Source of the DNA: Clostridia bacterium
GTDB lineage: Bacteria > Bacillota > Clostridia > Christensenellales > CAG-1252
DNA: 5,072 nt
NCBI GenBank assembly: GCA_009928745.1
Contig: SACC01000127.1
Coordinates: 1-5,072, forward strand
Reading direction: 5' to 3'
Below are positions 1 through 5,072 of this stretch, in pieces. A program made the translations under genes and the position numbers. Below the pieces are notes generated by a model, which made no database searches, had not been told where the DNA came from, and saw only the letters and a program-made list of their open reading frames with translations. Every line of letters begins with the position of its first letter. Within the stretch, counting starts at the first letter, position 1.

Positions 1-1404
1 GCCTATTAACATATTCAAGGCAAATATAATTTTTGAAAAATAGCTGAAGTTAGAGAAGTTACCCGCAGCGCCAATATCGCCAAAAAATGGTCCGGTATTG
101 CCTAAAGACGTAAGTACTGCTGAAAAGTTAATCATTAACGAATCCGAACCGCGCATAGCGGGATTACTTATAGATACAAGTAAAACTGAGGTGCAAAGAA
201 TGGTCAGATACAGTATAAAATAACGCATGGTAGAATGGGCAATTATATAGTCAATAGGCTTGTTATCAAGGCGGATGGTATTAATCGAACGCGGTGAAAC
301 TGCGCTTTTTATTTCCCTGAAGCCCGATTTGACCAAAATAATTAATCGTGATACTTTAAGACCGCCCGCAGTTGAGCCGGCGCTGCCGCCGATAATCATC
401 AGGAAGAATAGTATAAATTGCGCTAGCATTGGCCATTTTGTATAATCTGCCGTCGTGAATCCAGTGGTAGACATTAGAGATGCGACCTGGAAGGAAGAAT
501 ACCTAAAAGACTCTCCGAAAGTCGCATATATTTTACCTGCATATAGCGAAATAGATACCACAACCATTGATATTGCCACTATGGAAATAAATACTTTCAG
601 TTCTTCGCTTCTTAAAACGTCCTTGAATTTGCCGAGCAAAATCAAGAAAAATATATTGAAATTGATGGAGAAAAGTATCATAAATATTGTAATAACGGTA
701 TCAATGTACACACTGTTAAAAGCGGCAATACTAAGGTTTTTATTGGAAAATCCTCCGGTAGATGCGGTAGTGAATGAATGTAGTACACTTTCAAAAAACG
801 GCATTTTGAAGGATAGCATAATAATTTGTAGTATGGTTAAAGCAATATATATTGCATATAGTATCTGCGCGGTGAACTTCAGCTTGGAAACGAGCTTTCC
901 CACTTGGGGACCTGTCGCTTCTGCGCGAAATATATGAAAGAACTTTGGATCTGCCTTGGGTAATATCGCCAGTATAAATACCAGCACTCCCATACCGCCT
1001 ATCCATTGGGTAAAACTGCGCCAAAACAGAATACTCTTCGGCAAAATCTCAACATTATTAATTATTGTTGCGCCAGTAGTCGTGAAACCCGAAACCGTCT
1101 CAAAAACAGCATCAATATAATTGGGAATATTGCCCGATAAGAAGAATGGAAGACTTCCGAATAACGACATCGTAATCCAGGCAAGCGCAACGATAATAAA
1201 ACCCTCTTTGGGTGTTATACTGACATCTTTCGGCTTGAAAATTATAAGAGGAATACCTATTGAGAGCAATATAGCAATCGTGATACCGAAGGACAATATT
1301 GTGTTCTCCAAAAGCCCGATAGCAATAAAAAAAGGAATACTTAAAAGAATTGCTTCAACTACTGCGATTATTCCCATCATATAAAAAGTCATTCTGTAAT
1401 TCAT
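1..1404 (-). CDS. trkH: Trk-type potassium uptake membrane subunit TrkH (3' end beyond window)
   Basis: This is the membrane pore subunit of a Trk/Ktr potassium uptake system, which moves K+ into the cell together with the cytoplasmic TrkA ring. I translated 468 codons from the ATG at 1404 with no stop before the left edge. The four pore-loop repeats are visible: SGFTTTGAT (105-113), TTASTGGFS (212-220), MSTTGFTTAD (311-320) and SLGNTGP (433-439), each with its selectivity-filter glycine. The glycine-rich segment GGSAGSTAGG (339-348) corresponds to the intramembrane gating loop of this family. The sequence breaks off at MLIG, just before the Arg normally found in the last helix, so I estimate only about 15 residues are missing. 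The start lies 6 bases after the trkA stop, and AGGTGA overlapping that stop can serve as a close ribosome binding site. An in-frame GTG at 1410 directly abuts the stop and is an alternative start. The ion preference (K+ versus Na+) cannot be read from the sequence. Confidence 0.96.
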   Translation of the reverse strand, partial: MNYRMTFYMMGIIAVVEAILLSIPFFIAIGLLENTILSFGITIAILLSIGIPLIIFKPKDVSITPKEGFIIVALAWITMSLFGSLPFFLSGNIPNYIDAVFETVSGFTTTGATIINNVEILPKSILFWRSFTQWIGGMGVLVFILAILPKADPKFFHIFRAEATGPQVGKLVSKLKFTAQILYAIYIALTILQIIMLSFKMPFFESVLHSFTTASTGGFSNKNLSIAAFNSVYIDTVITIFMILFSINFNIFFLILLGKFKDVLRSEELKVFISIVAISMVVVSISLYAGKIYATFGESFRYSSFQVASLMSTTGFTTADYTKWPMLAQFILFFLMIIGGSAGSTAGGLKVSRLIILVKSGFREIKSAVSPRSINTIRLDNKPIDYIIAHSTMRYFILYLTILCTSVLLVSISNPAMRGSDSLMINFSAVLTSLGNTGPFFGDIGAAGNFSNFSYFSKIIFALNMLIG

Positions 1405-1410
1405 AATCAC

Positions 1411-2754
1411 CTATTCGAGAATATCATTGAGCTCGTCAAAAAACTCGGCAGTAGTTACAATAATAATACGGTCATTTTTCTCAATTGTATCTTCGCCGCA
1501 TGGTATAAGGGTAGCGTTGTCGCGTATTATGGACGCTATAATCACATTGGGTTTTAGCGTAATATCCTTGAGAGGAACGGAAAGCTGCTCAAAACTTTCG
1601 TTGGCGATAAACTCTATTGCCTCCGCCTTTCCGTTAACAATACGGTATAGGGTGCAGACTTTCCCCCCCGAGTTTTGCCTGCCGCGCACATGACGGATAA
1701 TTTGATTAGCCGTAAGTGACTTAGGCGAAATAACCGTATCTATACCTATGCCGTCAAGCATGGAAGAATATGATGTGTTGTCAAGTTTAGTTATTACTCT
1801 TACCTTGCGGTTGTTGGCAAACATTGAGATTATAACATTGGTCTCATCGTTATCAGAGAGCGCGATAAGCGCGTCGGTATTATCCAGTCCTTCCTCAATT
1901 AGAACATCCAGATCGGTATAATTCGCCTGAATAATGTCAGCCTTGTCCAAATTTTCTTTGAGCATCAAACACTGCTTATAATCGTCTTCTATAATTTTTA
2001 CATTAATACCGATTTTCCTTAATTGTTTCGCAAGATAAAAGGATATGCGGCTGCCGCCTAACATCATGACATGCTTACACCTTTTTTTGAACGCGCCGAT
2101 ATTTTTGAAAAACGCATAAATATCTTTGGGCGTAGCCGTTATATTGATTTTGTCGTTAGCTTTTAGCGTAAACTCACCGCCGGGTATAAAAACTTTGTCC
2201 TCTCTGCTTATTGCGCAAACCAGTATTTTCGCCTCGAAAGTTTTGCCCAAATCTTTTAGCGTTACATCGACAAGAGGACTGTCTGCAGTTATTCTGTATT
2301 CGATTAGCTCGACCTTGCCGTCAGCGAATGGTTCCACTTTAATTGCTAATGGGAAGCGGAGTATTCTAGCAATTTCCATTGCGGATTCATATTCGGGATT
2401 GACCATCATGGAAAGTCCAAGCTCGTTATCTAAGAACAGGTTAAAATATTCGTTGTTGCGAACGCGCGCTATAATCTCCTTAGTGCCGAGTTTTTTGGCG
2501 ACCATACAGCACAAAATATTGAGTTCGTCAAGCGGCGTACAAGCTACCAGTAAATCAGCAGATGGAACATCCGCTTCTTTTTGAATATCCGAATTCGCGC
2601 CGTTACCGCAAATGCCCTTTACATCATAATCATTTATCAGTTTGCTAACTAGCGCGCTATTACTGTCTATTACGACCAAATCATGTCCTTCTTTGGAGAG
2701 TTGGTCAACCAACGCTGAGCCTACTCTGCCGCAGCCGACTATAACAATATTCAT
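1411..2754 (-). CDS. trkA: Trk potassium uptake regulatory protein TrkA (double RCK)
   Basis: TrkA is the cytoplasmic gating subunit that assembles as a ring under TrkH and controls ion flow in response to bound nucleotides. At 447 residues it has the usual full length with two tandem RCK units: Rossmann domain 1 (1-125), RCK-C 1 (about 135-215), Rossmann domain 2 (about 227-355) and RCK-C 2 (about 365-447). The first dinucleotide motif GCGRVG (7-12) and the acidic residue D30 at the end of strand 2 are intact, as is the family motif ARVRNNEY (96-103). The second motif reads GGSRIS (233-238), with Ser in place of two of the three glycines, so nucleotide binding there may be altered. SPKSLTANQIIRHVRG (343-358) matches the conserved end of Rossmann domain 2. 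In Bacillota, RCK-C domains of related proteins bind c-di-AMP; whether these do is unknown. The ATG at 2754 has only a weak GAGTG (2763-2767) upstream. The gene is cotranscribed with trkH. Confidence 0.96.
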   Translation of the reverse strand: MNIVIVGCGRVGSALVDQLSKEGHDLVVIDSNSALVSKLINDYDVKGICGNGANSDIQKEADVPSADLLVACTPLDELNILCCMVAKKLGTKEIIARVRNNEYFNLFLDNELGLSMMVNPEYESAMEIARILRFPLAIKVEPFADGKVELIEYRITADSPLVDVTLKDLGKTFEAKILVCAISREDKVFIPGGEFTLKANDKINITATPKDIYAFFKNIGAFKKRCKHVMMLGGSRISFYLAKQLRKIGINVKIIEDDYKQCLMLKENLDKADIIQANYTDLDVLIEEGLDNTDALIALSDNDETNVIISMFANNRKVRVITKLDNTSYSSMLDGIGIDTVISPKSLTANQIIRHVRGRQNSGGKVCTLYRIVNGKAEAIEFIANESFEQLSVPLKDITLKPNVIIASIIRDNATLIPCGEDTIEKNDRIIIVTTAEFFDELNDILE

Positions 2755-2805
2755 ATTTTACACACTCGCATTATTATTTTTTCTATCATAATTTATAATT
2801 ATATT

Positions 2806-2834
2806 AGTATAGCATATTCAACTGCAAATAACAA
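2806..2834 (-). promoter_or_regulatory. Predicted promoter of trkA-trkH
   Basis: Reading the minus strand, TTGTTA (2834-2829) is followed after 17 bases by TATACT (2811-2806), and a TG one base upstream of the -10 makes it an extended -10 element. The predicted start of transcription is near 2799, giving a leader of about 45 bases before the trkA ATG. An overlapping alternative is TTGCAG, an 18-base spacer, then TATAAT (2803-2798). The promoter lies in the 136-base gap after the response regulator gene, where I see no hairpin with a T-run, so trkAH may also be reached by readthrough. Confidence 0.6.
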
Positions 2835-2890
2835 CAATATAACCCCATTATGCGTTAAGTTGAGATATGCAGTAGATAGTATAAATCAGA

Positions 2891-3559
2891 TTATTCTTCA
2901 AACTTGTATCCCATTCCCCTGAGAGTTATTATATAGTCGCGATATTTGCCCAAATTGCTTCTCAGCATTTTGATATGAGTATCCACAGTGCGGTCTTCTC
3001 CGAAAAAATCGTATCCCCATACATCTGAAAGCAACTTTTCCCGACTCATCGCAACTCCTTTGTTACGGACGAGATAGAATAATAATTCGTATTCTTTTGG
3101 CGTAAGATCTGCCCGTTTTCCGTCAACCGTGACTGTACGACCGGTGAGATCAATCTCAAGTCCGTCGAAAACAACCTTTTCGTGCAGCTGCTTTGCAGGT
3201 TGCTTACGCTTAAGGATTGCGGTAATACGCGCAATGATTTCCTTAGGAGAAAACGGTTTTGTTACATAATCGTCAACACCAAGCTCAAAGCCAAAAAGTT
3301 TATCGTATTCTTCACCGCGCGCCGATAACATTATAGTAGGTATGTCCTTGTGTTTTTTAATCTCTTTAACCGCAGAGAATCCGTCTAAGCCGGGCATCAT
3401 TATATCCATAATAATAAGGTCGATTTCGGTATTCTTGACAATTTTGACAGCCTCGAATCCGTCGGAAGCCTCGTATGTTTCATAGTCGTTGAATTGAGCG
3501 TATTCCCTTAACACATTGCGTATTTCCTTTTCATCGTCCACAATTAATATTTTTTTCAT
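2891..3559 (-). CDS. OmpR/PhoB-family two-component response regulator
   Basis: This is a DNA-binding transcription factor switched on by phosphorylation from a sensor kinase, most likely the divergent kinase at 3696. The 222 residues are typical for the family. The receiver domain (1-118) has the acidic pair D8/D9, the phospho-acceptor D52 in IIMDIMMPG, the switch residue S79 and K101 in VTKPF, so it should be active. A short linker leads to a winged-helix DNA-binding domain (about 128-222) with LTPKEYELL (152-160), the recognition helix region RTVDTHIKMLRSNLG (190-204) and the C-terminal wing RGMGYKFEE. The ATG at 3559 is preceded by GAGGT (3574-3570) with about 10 bases between. The gene has its own consensus promoter. 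Its targets cannot be named from sequence; trkAH downstream and its own promoter are candidates. Among named family members it resembles PhoB, WalR or KdpE only in a general way, so I assign no symbol. Confidence 0.96.
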   Translation of the reverse strand: MKKILIVDDEKEIRNVLREYAQFNDYETYEASDGFEAVKIVKNTEIDLIIMDIMMPGLDGFSAVKEIKKHKDIPTIMLSARGEEYDKLFGFELGVDDYVTKPFSPKEIIARITAILKRKQPAKQLHEKVVFDGLEIDLTGRTVTVDGKRADLTPKEYELLFYLVRNKGVAMSREKLLSDVWGYDFFGEDRTVDTHIKMLRSNLGKYRDYIITLRGMGYKFEE

Positions 3560-3569
3560 ATATTATTTT

Positions 3570-3574
3570 ACCTC
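3570..3574 (-). promoter_or_regulatory. Ribosome binding site of the response regulator at the extreme 5' end of its mRNA
   Basis: GAGGT on the minus strand lies about 10 bases before the ATG at 3559. It is the only Shine-Dalgarno candidate and supports this start codon. The promoter at 3582-3610 predicts a transcript beginning near 3575, so this site would sit at or within a base or two of the mRNA 5' end. Either the leader is unusually short or the real start of transcription is slightly upstream of the prediction. Confidence 0.55.
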
Positions 3575-3581
3575 GGTTTTT

Positions 3582-3610
3582 ATTATAAGCTAATTATTCA
3601 AAAGTGTCAA
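3582..3610 (-). promoter_or_regulatory. Consensus promoter of the response regulator gene
   Basis: On the minus strand TTGACA (3610-3605), a 17-base spacer and TATAAT (3587-3582) match the housekeeping sigma consensus at every one of the twelve positions. Transcription should start near 3575, only about 16 bases before the start codon. The -35 hexamer overlaps the motif CACTTTT (minus strand, 3606-3600), which recurs in the candidate operator further upstream and could allow feedback control. A promoter this close to consensus would be strong unless repressed. Confidence 0.75.
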
Positions 3611-3633
3611 TGCTGACTACTTCAATAAAGCCC

Positions 3634-3685
3634 TTTTCACTGATTTATCACTTTTACCATTGCAAATTTATATTGATAAGTGATA
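3634..3685. promoter_or_regulatory. Candidate operator in the divergent kinase/regulator promoter region
   Basis: Two adjacent 11-base units, at 3634-3644 and 3645-3655, agree at 8 of 11 positions and both carry TCACT (3637-3641 and 3648-3652). An 11-base pitch, one helical turn, is the spacing usual for tandem OmpR-family binding sites. The second unit also forms a perfect 8-base inverted repeat with a later site: TATCACTT at 3646-3653 and AAGTGATA at 3678-3685. The right arm overlaps the start of the -10 hexamer of the kinase promoter, and the pair flanks its -35. A related CACTTTT lies over the regulator's -35. That this is the regulator's own binding site is an inference. Confidence 0.4.
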
Positions 3686-3689
3686 TACT
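3660..3689 (+). promoter_or_regulatory. Predicted promoter of the histidine kinase gene (leaderless start)
   Basis: TTGCAA (3660-3665), an 18-base spacer and TATACT (3684-3689) form a good housekeeping promoter, with a TG at 3681-3682 giving an extended -10. The usual 6-8 base distance from the -10 places the transcription start at 3696, the A of the kinase ATG, or within a base of it. No other promoter of similar quality is visible upstream on this strand in the gap. Confidence 0.6.
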
Positions 3690-3695
3690 AAAACT

Positions 3696-4769
3696 ATGAA
3701 AAAGGTACCCGATATAAAAGGAATAAGATTTCAAACTTGGTTGCAGTATATGCTCTTTTCGCTGTTTATCATAGGTTTTTTATGGGTGACTCAGGTGGCG
3801 TTCCTCGAATTGTTTTATACCGATATGGAATTAGACGGTTTTGGTCCGGATACTTTACGCATACTTAAAGTGCAATTATGGATAACCACTTTCAGCATTA
3901 TTTCTATAGCTGTCGGCGTTTCCGTTATCGTATCCTCGTTAACCGGTCAGGGAATAAGCGAATTATCCAAAGGCGCCGAAAAGCTTGCAAAAGGTGATTA
4001 CAGCGTACAGTTCGACGTTAAAGGCTATACTGAAGTCAAAGAGCTTGCCAATACACTGAATTACGCAGCGAATGAGATGAAAAAAACAGAAGGATTGCGC
4101 CGTGAGTTGATAGCCAATGTATCTCACGACTTGCGCACACCATTAACAATTATCAAAGGTTACGCCGAGCTTATCAAAGATATCTCGGGCAAGGACAAGA
4201 TGAAGCGAGAAGAGCATCTTGATATTATTATACGCGAGGCAGACAGACTGACAATACTTGTACGAGATATGCTCAATCTTTCTCAAATGGAGTCGGATGG
4301 TAAAATAAAATGTATGGAAAGAATTAATATTTCCAAGCTGGTTGCCAAAGTTACCGATAGTTTTAATATATTTGCCGAAAAGGACCAATACGTTTTTATT
4401 AATGATATCACGCCCGATTTGCATGTTATCGGTGACGGCACACGCCTTGAGCTGGTTGTATATAATCTCATATCCAATGCAGTAAATTATACGGGCGATG
4501 ACAAAAAGGTTATCATCAGGTTGTTTGAACAGAATGGTAATATCAAGTTCGAGGTTGAGGATACCGGTTGCGGATTGAGCGAGCAGGTTCAGAAAGAAAT
4601 ATGGCAAAGGTATTATCGGGCAAAAGAACATAAAAGGAATTATCCGGGCTCGGGATTGGGACTTTCTATTGTAAAATCTATCCTTGATTATCATAAGTCT
4701 GATTACGGCGTAATAAGCGAAGAAGGCAAGGGCAGTGTCTTCTATTTTTACATGTCTAAAGCGGATTAA
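3696..4769 (+). CDS. Membrane sensor histidine kinase, HAMP-HisKA-HATPase (PhoR/ResE-like)
   Basis: This inner-membrane sensor autophosphorylates on a histidine and passes the phosphate to a response regulator, most likely the divergent one at 2891-3559. Its 357 residues contain a basic cytoplasmic N-terminus, membrane helix 1 (about 17-40), a very short acidic external loop (about 41-57), membrane helix 2 (about 58-81), a HAMP linker (about 83-136), a dimerisation domain with phospho-acceptor H144 in SHDLRTPL, and an ATPase domain (about 245-355). The ATP-binding boxes are present: N-box NLISNAVNYT (257-266), DTGCGL (289-294) and GSGLGLSI (318-325). No PAS or GAF domain is present. The small loop suggests that the signal is sensed in or at the membrane; the ligand is unknown. 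An in-frame stop at 3681-3683 excludes any longer protein. The ATG has no Shine-Dalgarno sequence and coincides with the predicted transcription start, so translation may be leaderless. Key residues all look intact. Confidence 0.96.
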   Translation: MKKVPDIKGIRFQTWLQYMLFSLFIIGFLWVTQVAFLELFYTDMELDGFGPDTLRILKVQLWITTFSIISIAVGVSVIVSSLTGQGISELSKGAEKLAKGDYSVQFDVKGYTEVKELANTLNYAANEMKKTEGLRRELIANVSHDLRTPLTIIKGYAELIKDISGKDKMKREEHLDIIIREADRLTILVRDMLNLSQMESDGKIKCMERINISKLVAKVTDSFNIFAEKDQYVFINDITPDLHVIGDGTRLELVVYNLISNAVNYTGDDKKVIIRLFEQNGNIKFEVEDTGCGLSEQVQKEIWQRYYRAKEHKRNYPGSGLGLSIVKSILDYHKSDYGVISEEGKGSVFYFYMSKAD

Positions 4770-4798
4770 TGCGTTAAGACTTAGAATATACTTTAGTA

Positions 4799-4827
4799 TT
4801 GACCATACAGAAACAGTGTGGTATAAT
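4799..4827 (+). promoter_or_regulatory. Predicted promoter of the lipoprotein gene
   Basis: TTGACC (4799-4804), a 17-base spacer and TATAAT (4822-4827) give eleven of twelve consensus bases, with a TG at 4819-4820 as an extended -10. Transcription should start near 4834, leaving a normal leader of about 28 bases. The gap after the kinase stop (4770-4798) has no recognisable terminator hairpin, so some readthrough from the kinase gene is possible, but the lipoprotein clearly has its own promoter. Confidence 0.7.
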
Positions 4828-4852
4828 AAATTATTATTTATCGTACAAATTT

Positions 4853-4857
4853 GGAGG
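4853..4857 (+). promoter_or_regulatory. Strong ribosome binding site of the lipoprotein gene
   Basis: GGAGG ends 4 bases before the ATG at 4862 and is extended by a T, giving a near-perfect anti-Shine-Dalgarno match. It fixes the lipoprotein start and shows that this organism does use strong Shine-Dalgarno sites, in contrast to the kinase and trkA in the same window. Confidence 0.8.
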
Positions 4858-4861
4858 TAAT

Positions 4862-5072
4862 ATGAAAAGATTTTTACTAATAGTTATTGCAATAATGCTT
4901 GTTATAACAGTATCGGCTGGTTTTGCAGGTTGCAAAAAGGAAATGCGCGTTATCAATTCTGCTTTTGATGATATGCCTGAGGGTACGTCGGTTGCCTCCG
5001 GGCTTAGCGCGCTGACGCTTTTTGACGAGGCTATTGCGAATACTTATGCAGGAGATTTCAAAAGAGTTAATA
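4862..5072 (+). CDS. Putative lipoprotein of unknown function (N-terminal part only)
   Basis: Only the first 70 codons are in the window; the gene continues past the right edge. The protein begins MKRFLLIVIA, followed by a hydrophobic stretch to about residue 22 and a cysteine at position 24 in the context GFAGC, followed by KKE. This is a bacterial lipoprotein signal peptide: the cysteine would be lipidated and the mature protein held on the outer face of the cytoplasmic membrane. The lipobox is slightly atypical, with Phe rather than Leu, Val or Ile at -3. The visible mature part (24-70) contains INSAFDDMPEGTSVASGLSAL and LFDEAIANTYAGDF; I recognise no family in it. Start choice is secure because of the strong GGAGG just upstream and the predicted promoter at 4799-4827. 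It sits on the same strand as the kinase, 92 bases after it. A role with the kinase is possible but there is no direct evidence. Confidence 0.85.
   Translation, partial: MKRFLLIVIAIMLVITVSAGFAGCKKEMRVINSAFDDMPEGTSVASGLSALTLFDEAIANTYAGDFKRVN

Noticed and set aside
455..937. 160-codon open frame on the plus strand
   Set aside because: It lies wholly opposite trkH, whose minus-strand translation shows all four pore loops. The plus-strand product has no recognisable motif and no ribosome binding site.
791..1024. 77-codon minus-strand frame within trkH
   Set aside because: It is a shifted reading of trkH DNA. The correct frame runs without interruption through the same region, so it does not signal a frameshift.
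2126..2584. 152-codon open frame on the plus strand
   Set aside because: It is antisense to the well-conserved first half of trkA. Its product is low-complexity and Ser/Leu-rich, as expected of a shadow frame.
2755..2805. Riboswitch, such as a c-di-AMP ydaO type, before trkA
   Set aside because: K+ transporter genes in Bacillota are often controlled this way, but the predicted leader is only about 45 AT-rich bases, far too short for that aptamer.
2836..2890. Possible terminator after the response regulator
   Set aside because: I found no stem of useful length with a following T-run on the minus strand, so no terminator is called.
4143..4694. 183-codon open frame on the minus strand
   Set aside because: It is antisense to the HisKA and ATPase domains of the kinase, which carry all catalytic motifs. 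The minus-strand product matches nothing I know.
4769..4778. Ten-base repeat ATGCGTTAAG shared with 2850-2859, flanking the two-component genes
   Set aside because: In a 5-kb window several chance pairs of identical 10-mers are expected, and the two copies do not hold matching positions relative to promoters or gene ends.
4770..4798. Possible terminator after the kinase gene
   Set aside because: Only short AT-rich self-complementary stretches such as TAAGACTTA and ATAC/GTAT are present. There is no GC-rich stem followed by a T-run.

Overview
This window comes from an AT-rich bacterial chromosome. The AT-rich intergenic regions, near-consensus sigma70/sigmaA promoters, a GGAGG ribosome binding site, a short lipoprotein signal peptide and the style of the TrkA, TrkH and PhoB/PhoR-like proteins suggest a low-GC Bacillota, most likely a Clostridia-type organism. 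No rRNA or lineage-specific marker is present, so this is an inference at phylum or class level only. The window contains no RNA gene, mobile element, CRISPR array or long repeat, and no stretch over 300 bases without a gene.

Layout. On the minus strand, reading from right to left, are an OmpR/PhoB-family response regulator (3559-2891), the potassium-uptake regulator trkA (2754-1411) and the potassium-channel-like subunit trkH (1404 to the left edge, where it runs off before its stop). trkA and trkH are 6 bases apart and form an operon with its own promoter at about 2806-2834. There is no recognisable terminator between the regulator and trkA, so readthrough from the regulator promoter into trkAH is also possible. 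On the plus strand a membrane histidine kinase (3696-4769) diverges from the response regulator across a 136-base region. It is followed by the first 70 codons of a lipoprotein gene (4862 to the right edge) with its own strong promoter.

How the genes fit together. TrkH is the membrane pore for K+ (or Na+/K+) uptake and TrkA is its cytoplasmic nucleotide-gated ring. The kinase and response regulator are probably partners: they are adjacent, both are of the classical PhoR/PhoB type, and their divergent promoters share CACT-type motifs that look like an autoregulatory operator. Whether this system controls trkAH or the lipoprotein is unknown; I do not see the same motif in either of those promoters.

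Most unusual features. The kinase promoter places the predicted transcription start on or next to its ATG, implying a leaderless mRNA, while the regulator's mRNA would have only a ~16-base leader. The second Rossmann motif of TrkA has lost two of its three glycines. I did not find an obviously new biological system; the genes belong to well-known families.
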